The notes below the pieces were generated by a model. That model had not been told where the DNA came from. It saw nothing but the letters and a program-made list of their open reading frames with translations, and ran no database searches. DNA of 64,000 bases from contig NZ_PQVG01000004.1 of assembly GCF_002920895.1 (NCBI RefSeq), positions 434,001 through 498,000 of the forward strand, read 5' to 3'. The first letter of the stretch is position 1. Each line of letters opens with the position of its first letter. A program made the position numbers and the translations under genes. Of this stretch, positions 44,574-52,443 are shown piece after piece. Source of the stretch: Flavobacterium alvei. GTDB taxonomy: Bacteria > Bacteroidota > Bacteroidia > Flavobacteriales > Flavobacteriaceae.

Positions 44574-45638
44574 ATGATCAATTTAGAGGCAACGTTTACA
44601 GATATTTCGGGTTGGCATAAAAATGTTCATTATAGTACTGGAGGTAGTCGGAGTAAATATATTGCTTTGCATCCCGATACAAATGAGGAGTATTTTTTTA
44701 AAGGTTCAAAAGAAACATTAACAGGGGAAATAAAATTTCCAACAGAATTTTGGTCTGAAATAGTTTCTTCTAAAATAGGTCAATTTTTAGAATTTCCAAT
44801 GTTGGACTATAATATTGCTTATGATAGTAAGCATAAACAAAAGATTGGATGTCTTTCAAAGTCGATGGTTTTAAGTTCTAAAAACAAATTAACAGAAGGG
44901 ATAACCTATTTGACTGGATTTAATTCAAAATACATTCCAAGTGAGCATAAGAAGGATTATACATTTCAATTTATTTGTAATGCTTTAGAAAAATTTTATC
45001 TAGGAAACTATATTGAAAATATTATTGAAATTATTGTGTTTGATAGCATTATTGGTAATTCAGATAGACATCAAGAAAATTGGGGTGTTTTATCTACTTA
45101 CGAACAAGATGAAAATATAGTTAAAGAGCAAATTTTGACGGCATTTGATAAAATTAAAAATAAACTTAAGAAATTATCAAACAATAATTTGAAAGAAGAA
45201 GTTAAAATTCAGGTTAATATGAATCCTAAATATATTTCATATTTATACAATCATCAATTTGCTCCAATCTATGATAGCGGTTGTTGTCTTGGAAGAGAAC
45301 ACATCGATGAAAAAGTTATAAAAATGCTTAACGATTCTCAAATGATAGAAGCATATATTCGAAAAGGAGAATCAGAAATTCATTGGGAAGGACATTTAAA
45401 AAAGAGAAATCATTTTGAGCTTATAGAATTGTTGTTGACAAACTATCCTGCTGAAACTAAAAAATATATAGCTAGAGTTGAGAAAAAAAACAACACTGAA
45501 TCAATAAAAGAGATAATTGAAAATGTCGATATAAATGTTCCAAAGGATTTAATTAACTTTAAATTATCGGAATCAAGAAAACAATTGATGTTTAAATTGG
45601 TAACTTTGCGCATCGAAAAATTAATCCAATATTTATGA
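44574..45638 (+). CDS. Hip-type (HipA-like) serine/threonine kinase lacking the N-terminal HipS subdomain
   Basis: The ATG at 44574 is chosen (a TTG one codon upstream is the only extension). 354 residues. Kinase signs: a Gly/Ser-rich loop YSTGGSRSKY (20-29), Lys43 in YFFKGS, the catalytic Asp164 in IIGNSDRHQENWGVL and the metal-binding Asp234 in APIYDSGCC. These match the HipA pattern (N-x-D-R-H-x-x-N, then Y-D). The protein starts directly with the kinase core; the roughly 100-residue N-subdomain 1 of HipA is missing. The next gene overlaps by 4 bp (ATGA) and encodes a HipS/HIRAN protein. The gene is very A+T-rich: bases 45121-45180 contain only 12 G+C. Probable toxin of a toxin-antitoxin-like pair. 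Confidence 0.8.
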   Translation: MINLEATFTDISGWHKNVHYSTGGSRSKYIALHPDTNEEYFFKGSKETLTGEIKFPTEFWSEIVSSKIGQFLEFPMLDYNIAYDSKHKQKIGCLSKSMVLSSKNKLTEGITYLTGFNSKYIPSEHKKDYTFQFICNALEKFYLGNYIENIIEIIVFDSIIGNSDRHQENWGVLSTYEQDENIVKEQILTAFDKIKNKLKKLSNNNLKEEVKIQVNMNPKYISYLYNHQFAPIYDSGCCLGREHIDEKVIKMLNDSQMIEAYIRKGESEIHWEGHLKKRNHFELIELLLTNYPAETKKYIARVEKKNNTESIKEIIENVDINVPKDLINFKLSESRKQLMFKLVTLRIEKLIQYL

Positions 45639-46288
45639 AAGCAATAGGAAACATACACCTTATCTGGAGACCGGGCAAAGGCAGTAGAAGAATTTCTGTT
45701 GGTACTATTAAAAAAAGTGCCTCGGAAGGAATCCGCTTTCAATACAATCCAAAAGGTGTTGAAGAAGCCAAGAAGTTGGGTTTTATTCATTACGAAGGTT
45801 TTCCTGATACAGAAAAAATTTATACTGAAAATGTAATTGAAATTTTCGGACAACGATTAATGCGTAGTGAAAGGCCTGATTTACAAGATTTTTATGAATT
45901 TTGGAATATTGATTTAAATAAGAAAGAAGATAAATTTTATATGTTGGCTTTTACCCAAGGACTTTTACCTACTGATAATTTTGAATTTTTAGCTAATTTT
46001 AACCCTGTTGATGATTTATCTTTTGTTACAGAAATCACTAATTTATCCGAAGCTCAAATAACTTCAGATAAGGTTTTTATTGGAGATATTTTAAGATATG
46101 AATTGGAACCAAATAATCAATACGATAATAAGGCTGTTAAAGTCTTTAAAGGAGAATTATATCTTGGACATATCAAATTAATTCATTGTAAAGTTTTTCA
46201 TAAAACAAGTAAACAGTTTAATTTAATTGTTCAAGGAGTTGAAAAAAACGGGGTGTTAAAGAGAATTTTTGTTAAAGCTAGTATTTAA
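45635..46288 (+). CDS. HipS-like plus HIRAN domain protein (putative partner/antitoxin of the Hip kinase)
   Basis: 217 residues. Residues 1-115 resemble the HipS/HipA N-subdomain 1 (HLIWRPGKGSRRISVGTIKK, NPKGVEEAKKLGFIHYEGFP, QRLMRSERPDLQDFYEFW). Residues about 128-215 form a HIRAN domain: VFIGDILRYELEPNNQYDNK and YLGHIKLIHCKVFH. HIRAN domains in Rad5/HLTF bind DNA 3-prime ends. The start codon overlaps the kinase stop (ATGA), so translation is probably coupled. There is no helix-turn-helix, so classical HipB-type autorepression is not evident. A terminator follows at 46307. Acting as antitoxin of the upstream kinase is inferred from family organisation. Confidence 0.78.
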   Translation: MKAIGNIHLIWRPGKGSRRISVGTIKKSASEGIRFQYNPKGVEEAKKLGFIHYEGFPDTEKIYTENVIEIFGQRLMRSERPDLQDFYEFWNIDLNKKEDKFYMLAFTQGLLPTDNFEFLANFNPVDDLSFVTEITNLSEAQITSDKVFIGDILRYELEPNNQYDNKAVKVFKGELYLGHIKLIHCKVFHKTSKQFNLIVQGVEKNGVLKRIFVKASI

Positions 46289-46306
46289 TTTACTAATATA
46301 ATCCAT

Positions 46307-46343
46307 AAAAAAAGCGGCAAGATTCTCATCAAGCCGCTTTTTT
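46307..46343. terminator. Bidirectional terminator between convergent genes
   Basis: AAAAAAAGCGGC (46307-46318) and GCCGCTTTTTT (46333-46343) pair with an intervening 14-base loop. A tracts and T tracts on both sides let it serve both the Hip operon (plus) and the beta-barrel gene at 46360 (minus). Confidence 0.88.
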
Positions 46344-46359
46344 ATTGGTTTAAAACTGG

Positions 46360-46845
46360 TTAGTCTAAATTGAAAGTTGCTCCAATATTAAAAGCAGTGC
46401 TATTGTTGTATTTAGATACCGCATCGTTGTCATACTTTGCAAAAGGAGTAGAAATTTCAGTAAAAATACCAAATCCATCTGAGAAGAAATATCTTGCGCC
46501 AAGATGACCACCAAAGTTTTTCAAGCTTAAATTCAAACCAGGATAAACGTCAAATTTTGGTGAAACGTTTAAAACACTTCCTAAATTGGCATTAAATCTT
46601 GCTTTAACATCAAAGCGATATTCGGCAGGAACGTCTTGAATTTGGCTTCCGCCTAACAAATAAGAACCCAGTACTCCAACAGAAAAGTTTTCTCCTAGTC
46701 CAAAATCAGTTGAAGCTAAAATTCCAGTTCCTCCATTTTGAATGGTCATCCCAATGTTCAGTTTTGTGTCTCCTTTTCCTTTAAAGGCTTGGGCATTTGC
46801 CAAGCAAAATGCGCTAAATAATGCGATTGTTAAAATTTTCTTCAT
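46360..46845 (-). CDS. Small outer-membrane beta-barrel protein (DUF6646-like)
   Basis: 161 residues with a signal peptide (1-19, ending CLANAQ). The rest consists of alternating beta-strand segments typical of an 8-strand OmpA/OmpW-like barrel (FGLGENFSVGVLGSYLL, GLNLSLKNFGGHLGARYFF, FGIFTEISTPF, FNIGATFNLD). The family is common in Flavobacteriia but has no known function. It has its own promoter element (46868-46875) inside the downstream end of the neighbouring gap, and ends at the bidirectional terminator. Confidence 0.8.
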   Translation of the reverse strand: MKKILTIALFSAFCLANAQAFKGKGDTKLNIGMTIQNGGTGILASTDFGLGENFSVGVLGSYLLGGSQIQDVPAEYRFDVKARFNANLGSVLNVSPKFDVYPGLNLSLKNFGGHLGARYFFSDGFGIFTEISTPFAKYDNDAVSKYNNSTAFNIGATFNLD

Positions 46846-46867
46846 TGTTTTTTAATTTAATTTTTAG

Positions 46868-46875
46868 CAAATATA
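46868..46875 (-). promoter_or_regulatory. Bacteroidota -7 element for the beta-barrel gene
   Basis: CAAATATA reads TATATTTG on the minus strand, an exact TAnnTTTG match, 23 bp upstream of the ATG. The leader would be short, consistent with a simple constitutive promoter. Confidence 0.6.
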
Positions 46876-46881
46876 GTTTTT

Positions 46882-47607
46882 TTAATTTCTCCCTTTTTCA
46901 CTTGGGTATAAATTAGGCAGTGGTTCGCTTTGCCAGAATTCTTTTGTATCGACATCCATAATTGTTAATGGCCCTTTAAAGGCTGCTCCTGTATCAATAT
47001 TCCAAACATTTACCATGTTTACAGGAGTGGTTTTTTCAATTCTGGAAACTGGCGTGTGACCTATGTAGATTTCTTCGTACAATGTCAATCGTTTTGGATA
47101 GAATAAATCCGTTTTTTTCATCTTTTTGTCCAATGCTAATGCGGTTTCCCAAAGGGTTCTGTCCCAATAAAAAAGTTCCGGAAAAAATTCGTAAGCCACG
47201 CCATTCATATTAGTAAAACCAGCGTGAACAAACAAGCGATTTTGTTCGTCTAGATAATAATTGTCTAATGATTTTAGGAATTTAATGTGCTTTTGAATGG
47301 TTTCATTGCTGGTTTTAGCATAGGCTAAAACGGTTGCTTCTCCACCATGCTTGTACCACATTGGGTTATCAATACTTTCATCAAGCCATTTTAGTAATAA
47401 TTGGTCGTGATTGCCAAGGATGAAAATGCAATTGTGTGTGGTTTTCAATTCGATTAAATAGTCAATCACTTGTGGCGATTGGCTCCAACCATCAACATAA
47501 TCGCCTAGAAAAATCAAGGTATCTTTTTGGGTAACATTGGCTCTTTCCATAATTTGGTGCAGCGCCCGCAAACCACCGTGAATGTCGCCTATAACTAGTG
47601 TTCTCAT
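46882..47607 (-). CDS. Calcineurin-like metallophosphoesterase (PP2A/ApaH-like serine/threonine phosphatase type)
   Basis: 241 residues, cytoplasmic. The metal-binding motifs are all present: GDIHGG (residues 7-12), GDYVDGW near 35, GNHDQLLLKW near 65, HAGF in LFVHAGFTN and GHTPV in EEIYIGHTPVSR. The HTPVSR region and length fit the bacterial PPP family (PrpA/ApaH-like), which dephosphorylates proteins or hydrolyses dinucleoside polyphosphates. The precise substrate is not predictable. It is transcribed alone on the minus strand. Confidence 0.9.
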   Translation of the reverse strand: MRTLVIGDIHGGLRALHQIMERANVTQKDTLIFLGDYVDGWSQSPQVIDYLIELKTTHNCIFILGNHDQLLLKWLDESIDNPMWYKHGGEATVLAYAKTSNETIQKHIKFLKSLDNYYLDEQNRLFVHAGFTNMNGVAYEFFPELFYWDRTLWETALALDKKMKKTDLFYPKRLTLYEEIYIGHTPVSRIEKTTPVNMVNVWNIDTGAAFKGPLTIMDVDTKEFWQSEPLPNLYPSEKGRN

Positions 47608-47667
47608 TCTATTTTGTTTGTTTTGTCTTAAAATAATTTATTTAAAGGTTGTGATAATCCGATTTTT

Positions 47668-48003
47668 TTAATCAAGTCCAAAAGTTAAAGTTATTATTTT
47701 ATTCGATTTTTCTTCAATTGAAATTACACAAACCAAATAAACAAAAAAATTTGGATCAATTATTTTATCAGGATTAAGTTCTTCAATTTCTATATAATAG
47801 TATTCTCTATTATTTAAGTCAAAGTCTCTCAAATCTGATAAAGCCAAATCAAAATTTTTCTTAAATATTGGTAAATCTGAACCCCAATTATCATCTTGCC
47901 AATATTCAGAGATTTTAGATTTAAGTTCTTCAAAATTTAGTTTTATGAAATCAGATTCGTATATTTTGTTTTTTATAAAAGCACCATAATAATCGGAATT
48001 CAT
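47668..48003 (-). CDS. Small hypothetical protein
   Basis: 111 residues, acidic and rich in Asp, Glu, Asn and aromatic residues (YWQDDNWGSDLPIFKKNFDLALSDLRDF, ending TLTFGLD). No signal peptide or membrane segment, and no motif I recognise. It overlaps the preceding gene by 4 bp (ATGA), so the pair is likely translationally coupled. The soluble acidic character and small size resemble immunity-type or phage-related accessory proteins, but that is only a resemblance. Strongly A+T-rich, like its partner. Confidence 0.55.
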   Translation of the reverse strand: MNSDYYGAFIKNKIYESDFIKLNFEELKSKISEYWQDDNWGSDLPIFKKNFDLALSDLRDFDLNNREYYYIEIEELNPDKIIDPNFFVYLVCVISIEEKSNKIITLTFGLD

Positions 48004-48185
48004 TTTCTTTTCTTTTCTTTTCTCGAATGACTTACATCACAAAACTCTTCTTCTTTTAGAATGTTATTGTTTAGTAATTCTTTTAAATTCGGATAGATTA
48101 CGGATGATTGAAATATGTTTGTACAATAAAAACCCAAATAACTTTCATCTGTTTTCCATATGTTTTTTAGTAATTTTAGCTCCAT
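48000..48185 (-). CDS. Very small hypothetical protein
   Basis: 61 residues (MELKLLKNIWKTDESYLGFY..., ending SRKEKKRK). The C-terminal end is strongly basic while the middle is acidic (ILKEEEFCDV). Two cysteines are present. The reading frame is credible because its stop overlaps the start of the next gene (ATGA) and the codon use is alike. It could be the remaining 5-prime part of a longer gene interrupted by a frameshift. No function can be assigned. Confidence 0.45.
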   Translation of the reverse strand: MELKLLKNIWKTDESYLGFYCTNIFQSSVIYPNLKELLNNNILKEEEFCDVSHSRKEKKRK

Positions 48186-48212
48186 TTTTTTGGTTAGTGT
48201 TTAACTTCAAAT

Positions 48213-49352
48213 TTACTGCACATCATACTTCATTTTCCTCAAAATTCGTAAGGCTTCCTTGAAAGACAAATATACAGAAGTGAACGGTTTCAAAAGTGGT
48301 TTTGCATCTATCAATTTTTGTTTAGCATCTTCAAATCCGTTGAGGTAGCAAATCATAAAAGTAGAAGGCAAATTCTCTAAATCCTTCAGTTCACGCTCGG
48401 TTAACGAAAGCCCTTTTTGGAGTTTATTCAACAATGAAATATTGGAATTGTAAATATGAAACAACATTTTCTTATTGAATTCTGGCGGTTGAAACAGAAA
48501 TTCCCGATCAATTTTATAATAGCCATTGTCGTGAAAAAGCAGGGTTTGTTTCTCTAAAGGATAAAAGCTCGTTTTGTCATTCAAGCCCAAAGGAACATAT
48601 TCGATAATCGTAAAAGAATCTTCGTCAAAAGTAATTGTAACCACATCCTGAGCCGAGTAAAACAGCTTGATTTGCTCGTTGATGAGTTCAATATCCACTC
48701 GGGAAAGAAAGGTTTTGTCACGGGATTTTTTAGGAACTCCGGCCCAGCAAATGACAAATAATTCTTTGAAAACTTTGTATTTGGGTGCCATATCTTTGTG
48801 GCGAAAATTCATAAAATCGATCACGCCATCCAGCGTGTAGCCAATACTATTTCTGGAATTATTTTCAATACCAATAACGGTTTCCGTATTTTGATAATTT
48901 TTTTCGATTTCTTCTTCAATTGGAATCGTGTTGCTGCCACGTCGAATAAAAACACTGTTGACAGGAATCGTATGAATCCCTTTTTTGAAATGAGAGATTT
49001 TGCTATTGGCCTTTATGGTTACTAATCCTACTACTTTGTCTTTGGGTAAATTAGGAAAAGGCACGTTTTCGTATTGAATTTTGGGTGGATTTTCTAAATA
49101 AGCATTTACTAAATTCTGAATGCGACTGTCGTCAAAAAAGTCATCACCAACAATTTCATTATCGTGGTCTTCAACTCCCACAACAATATAGGAATTATTG
49201 GCAGGATTCGAGTTGGATAAGGCACAAATATGTTTCAAAAACTTCGCTTTTCCTTCTCTTGAATGCAAATTCAACTGGCGTTTTTTGTCATAAAAACTGC
49301 TCTCATCATTGTGAGCCAATAGGTTTTTAATTAAAAGACGTTTGTTAATCAT
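48213..49352 (-). CDS. AlbA_2/Schlafen-like (divergent AAA_4) domain protein
   Basis: 379 residues, no signal peptide. The N-terminal half (about 15-165) matches the AlbA_2 putative nucleic-acid-binding domain: ESSFYDKKRQLNLHSREGKA, FLKHICALSNSNPANNSYIVVGVED and VFIRRGSNTIPIEEEI. The second half (about 180-379) is a conserved region with no recognised motif (FVICWAGVPKKSRDK, SLTERELKDLENLPSTF). Proteins of this kind are common in Flavobacteriia and are sometimes labelled ATP-binding or transcriptional regulator; the sequence shows no HTH. The SDR gene lies 27 bp upstream on the same strand and may be co-transcribed. Confidence 0.75.
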   Translation of the reverse strand: MINKRLLIKNLLAHNDESSFYDKKRQLNLHSREGKAKFLKHICALSNSNPANNSYIVVGVEDHDNEIVGDDFFDDSRIQNLVNAYLENPPKIQYENVPFPNLPKDKVVGLVTIKANSKISHFKKGIHTIPVNSVFIRRGSNTIPIEEEIEKNYQNTETVIGIENNSRNSIGYTLDGVIDFMNFRHKDMAPKYKVFKELFVICWAGVPKKSRDKTFLSRVDIELINEQIKLFYSAQDVVTITFDEDSFTIIEYVPLGLNDKTSFYPLEKQTLLFHDNGYYKIDREFLFQPPEFNKKMLFHIYNSNISLLNKLQKGLSLTERELKDLENLPSTFMICYLNGFEDAKQKLIDAKPLLKPFTSVYLSFKEALRILRKMKYDVQ

Positions 49353-49379
49353 TGCAAAAGGGTTGGTAGATTTTTAGAA

Positions 49380-50141
49380 TTAAACGGTTGTCTCTCGATT
49401 TACAATTGTAGCCGAGCCTTGTGCAGTAGCCATTACTACTAAATCTGAAATGTTTACATGATAAGGTCTAGAAACTACAAAATGAATAATGTCGGCAATA
49501 TCTTCGGGTTCTAAGGGTTTAAGACCTTTGTAAACATTGGCCGCTTTGTCTTTATCTCCTTTAAATCGGACTTCGCTAAACTCGGTTTCTACCATTCCAG
49601 GATGAATAGCACTCACTCTGATTCCGTAGGGATTTAAGTCCATTTTCATACTTTTGTTCAAAGCATCTACAGCGTGTTTTGTGGCGCAATACACATTTCC
49701 GTTTGGATATACTTCTTTTCCAGCCGTAGAACCAATGTTGATAATATGACCCGATTTTCGTTCAATCATTTGTGGAATTAGGGCTTTCGAAACATACAAA
49801 AGTCCTTTTATGTTGATGTCTATCATCGCTTCCCAATCGTCTAAATTACCGTTTTGAATGGGGTCTAAACCGTGTGCGTTTCCTGCATTGTTAACCAAAA
49901 TATCGATTTCAGAAAATTCAGTAGGTAACGAATTTATGTTTTCAAAAACGGCCTTTTTATCTCGAACATCAAAGCACAATGTATGGATTTTTGTATATTC
50001 CTTAAGTTCTTTTTCAAGGGCTATCAATCGATCTTCTCTTCTTCCGCAAAGGATAACTTTATAATTATTTTTGGCCAATATTCTTGCAGTTGCTCTTCCA
50101 ATTCCGCTCGTTGCTCCAGTTACTAAGGCTAATTTTTTCAT
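49380..50141 (-). CDS. Short-chain dehydrogenase/reductase (YdfG-like 3-hydroxy acid dehydrogenase)
   Basis: 253 residues. The classical SDR features are the NADP-binding TGATSGIG (residues 8-15) with a basic CGRREDR after beta 2, NNAGNAHG near 88, Ser in NIGSTAG and the catalytic YCATK (Tyr/Lys). HPGMVETEFSEVRF is typical of the YdfG group, which oxidises serine and 3-hydroxy acids or reduces malonic semialdehyde. The basic Arg pair after beta 2 suggests NADP(H) preference. Substrate is inferred from family only. Likely the first gene of a two-gene unit with the AlbA_2 protein. Confidence 0.9.
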   Translation of the reverse strand: MKKLALVTGATSGIGRATARILAKNNYKVILCGRREDRLIALEKELKEYTKIHTLCFDVRDKKAVFENINSLPTEFSEIDILVNNAGNAHGLDPIQNGNLDDWEAMIDINIKGLLYVSKALIPQMIERKSGHIINIGSTAGKEVYPNGNVYCATKHAVDALNKSMKMDLNPYGIRVSAIHPGMVETEFSEVRFKGDKDKAANVYKGLKPLEPEDIADIIHFVVSRPYHVNISDLVVMATAQGSATIVNRETTV

Positions 50142-50452
50142 AAGCTATTTTAAATTTATAAATGCTAAATAAATGTTTTATTTCTAGGGTTTTCCTAAAA
50201 CATAGTGATAATTTTATTTTAAAAAAAGGGTTTCGGTCAAGGTCAAAATGCTATAAAAATAGTAGTGAATTCTATATTTTGGAACATTTTTTTTTGAAAC
50301 TTTAAAAATATGAAAATACTATCACAAAACATCCTTAAAATTGGGCACTTGTCGGAAGTTTTAACCATTTTTTAACATCGTACTTCTAAAAAAAAATTCA
50401 ATTTGCACCGTCAAAAAGGACGAACACAATTTACAGCATTTAAAATACAAAT
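50142..50452. promoter_or_regulatory. Divergent spacer between the SDR gene and the bat cluster (no gene)
   Basis: 311 bp, very A+T-rich, without a credible coding frame. It must contain the promoter of the MoxR-Bat operon. TCAATTTG at 50398-50405 resembles TAnnTTTG with one mismatch; no stronger element was found. Nothing else stands out. Confidence 0.4.
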
Positions 50453-51457
50453 ATGGAAGAAAATACAACGACTTTGGACATTAGAGCAATCAATGAAAAA
50501 ATAGAAAGAGAAAGTGCTTTCATCGATTTGCTAACCATGGAGATGAATAAAGTAATCGTGGGTCAAAAACATATGATCGAGCGATTGTTAATTGGGCTTT
50601 TGGGACAAGGACATATTTTACTTGAAGGTGTTCCAGGTTTGGCAAAAACATTAGCCATAAATACTTTGGCCCAAGCCGTTGATGGTTCGTTCAGTCGAAT
50701 TCAGTTTACTCCAGATTTATTGCCTGCCGATGTAGTGGGAACCATGATTTACAATATTAAATCCAATGATTTTTCTATAAAAAAAGGACCTATTTTTGCT
50801 AATTTCGTTCTTGCAGATGAGATTAACCGTGCGCCAGCCAAAGTGCAATCGGCATTGTTAGAAGCGATGCAGGAAAAACAAGTGACTATTGGCGACACCA
50901 CTTTCAAATTAGACAAACCATTTTTAGTTTTAGCAACTCAAAATCCAATCGAGCAGGAAGGAACTTATCCTTTGCCAGAAGCACAAGTCGATCGTTTTAT
51001 GTTGAAAACTGTGATTGATTATCCAAAAATGGAAGACGAAAGAATGGTAGTGCGTCAAAATCTAAAAGGAACTTACGAAAAAGTAAAATCAGTTGTCTCT
51101 GTAGAACAAATTTTGCGGGCGCAAGAAGCCGTTCGTGAGGTTTATATGGACGAAAAAATAGAGAAATATATTCTTGATATTATCTTCGCCACCCGTTATC
51201 CAGAGCAATACAAATTGGCCGATTTGAAACCATTAATCAGTTTTGGTTCTTCGCCTCGTGGAAGCATCAACTTGGCTAATGCCGCAAAATGTTATGCTTT
51301 TATCAAACGCCGTGGTTATGTAATTCCAGAAGATGTTCGTGCCGTAGTTCACGATGTGTTGCGTCACAGAATTGGAATCACTTATGAAGCCGAAGCCGAA
51401 AACATTACTTCCGTTGACATCATCAACAAAATCGTAAACGAGATTGAAGTACCTTAA
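50453..51457 (+). CDS. MoxR family AAA+ ATPase
   Basis: 334 residues, cytoplasmic. Walker A is GVPGLAKTL (about residues 59-67), Walker B is VLADEINRAP, and the sensor and arginine-finger regions show in LATQNPIEQEGTYPLPEAQVDRFM and SFGSSPRGSINL. MoxR ATPases act as chaperones for von Willebrand factor A (VWA) proteins. It is the first gene of the bat cluster, where the VWA partners BatA and BatB lie downstream. The next gene starts 74 bp later across a repeat-filled spacer. Role in aerotolerance or envelope stress is inferred from the Bat family. Confidence 0.95.
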   Translation: MEENTTTLDIRAINEKIERESAFIDLLTMEMNKVIVGQKHMIERLLIGLLGQGHILLEGVPGLAKTLAINTLAQAVDGSFSRIQFTPDLLPADVVGTMIYNIKSNDFSIKKGPIFANFVLADEINRAPAKVQSALLEAMQEKQVTIGDTTFKLDKPFLVLATQNPIEQEGTYPLPEAQVDRFMLKTVIDYPKMEDERMVVRQNLKGTYEKVKSVVSVEQILRAQEAVREVYMDEKIEKYILDIIFATRYPEQYKLADLKPLISFGSSPRGSINLANAAKCYAFIKRRGYVIPEDVRAVVHDVLRHRIGITYEAEAENITSVDIINKIVNEIEVP

Positions 51458-51460
51458 AAG

Positions 51461-51527
51461 TTGATAGTTTTTGGTTGATAGTTGATGGTTTTTTCCAACA
51501 ACTGACAACCGACAACCAACAACCACA
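51461..51527. repeat. Degenerate TTGATAG / CAACAAC repeat spacer
   Basis: The gap between moxR and the DUF58 gene contains TTGATAG, GGTTGATAGTTGATGG and then ACTGACAACCGACAACC and CAACAACC. The second half reads as the complement of a GGTTGT word series, so the segment can form a loose hairpin. It carries no gene. Confidence 0.5.
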
Positions 51528-51531
51528 TACA

Positions 51532-52395
51532 ATGGAAACAAAAGACCTCTTAAAAAAAGTACGAAAGATAGAAATTAAAACCCGAAGATTGAGCGATCAT
51601 ATCTTTTCGGGCGAATACCACACCTCGTTCAAAGGACGTGGAATGACTTTTAGCGAAGTGCGTCCGTACCAATATGGCGATGATATTCGTGCTATTGACT
51701 GGAACGTAACAGCTCGTTACAACGAAGCTCACGTCAAAGTATTTGAGGAAGAACGCGAATTGACGATGATGTTGATGGTAGATATTTCGGGTTCAGAAAG
51801 TTTTGGGTCTAAAAATCAATTCAAAAAAGATGTTGTTACCGAGATAGCCGCAACAATGGCTTTTTCGGCTACAAATAACAATGATAAAATAGGGTTGATT
51901 TTGTTTTCTGACCAGATCGAATTGTATATTCCACCCAAAAAAGGGCGTTCACACGTTTTGAGAATCATTCGAGAATTAATCGAATTTGAACCCAAAAGTC
52001 ACAAAACCGATATTGCTCAAGCCTTGAAATTCTTGTCGAGTACCCAAAAAAAGAAAGCAATTGTGTTCGTTATTTCCGATTTTATTTCAGAAGATTACGA
52101 GCATACCTTGAAAATAGCTTCCAAAAAACACGACATTACAGGCATTCGAGTGTATGATATTCGAGAAGAAAAAATGCCAAATCTAGGAATGGTTTCTATG
52201 CTGGATGCTGAGACAGGAGTGACTCAATTGATTAATACGGGTTCAAAATCGGTGCGAATCAATTATGAAAAATACTATCAGGAGAAACTGAAATATTTTA
52301 AGGAAACGTTCAGTAAATCGGGCGCAGGAGTTGTAAACACAAGAGTTGACGAAAGTTATGTAACGAAATTATTAGGTTATTTTAAATCCCGTTAA
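51532..52395 (+). CDS. DUF58 domain protein of the bat cluster
   Basis: The ATG at 51532 is chosen (METKDLLKKVRKIEIKTRR); an upstream TTG would add residues encoded by the repeat spacer. 287 residues. DUF58 hallmarks are SGEYHTSFKGRGMTFSEVRPYQYGDDIRAIDWNVTAR (spread over residues about 24-60), followed by a VWA-like fold with the degenerate MIDAS DISGSESFGS near 82 and VFVISDFISED. DUF58 proteins accompany MoxR and BatA/B and probably receive the MoxR action. No membrane segment, so cytoplasmic. Confidence 0.92.
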   Translation: METKDLLKKVRKIEIKTRRLSDHIFSGEYHTSFKGRGMTFSEVRPYQYGDDIRAIDWNVTARYNEAHVKVFEEERELTMMLMVDISGSESFGSKNQFKKDVVTEIAATMAFSATNNNDKIGLILFSDQIELYIPPKKGRSHVLRIIRELIEFEPKSHKTDIAQALKFLSSTQKKKAIVFVISDFISEDYEHTLKIASKKHDITGIRVYDIREEKMPNLGMVSMLDAETGVTQLINTGSKSVRINYEKYYQEKLKYFKETFSKSGAGVVNTRVDESYVTKLLGYFKSR

Positions 52396-52398
52396 ACT

Positions 52399-52431
52399 AA
52401 CCCTAACAGGGTTCAAAACCCTGTTAGGGTT
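52399..52431. repeat. Perfect 15-bp hairpin inside the bat operon
   Basis: AACCCTAACAGGGTT (52399-52413) and AACCCTGTTAGGGTT (52417-52431) are exact complements around CAA. Each arm is itself nearly palindromic (AACCCT..AGGGTT). It lies 3 bp after a stop codon and 12 bp before the next start, with no T tract, so a transcript-processing or repeat-family element is more likely than a full terminator. Confidence 0.8.
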
Positions 52432-52443
52432 AAATAGAAACAA

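Noticed and set aside
45443..45853. 136-codon open frame on the minus strand across the kinase/HIRAN junction
   Set aside because: It lies antisense to two well-supported coupled genes, has no motif, and very A+T-rich DNA easily gives such frames.
50311..50376. 21-codon frame in the spacer before moxR
   Set aside because: Too short, no signal or motif, and no conserved neighbour; probably chance in A+T-rich DNA.
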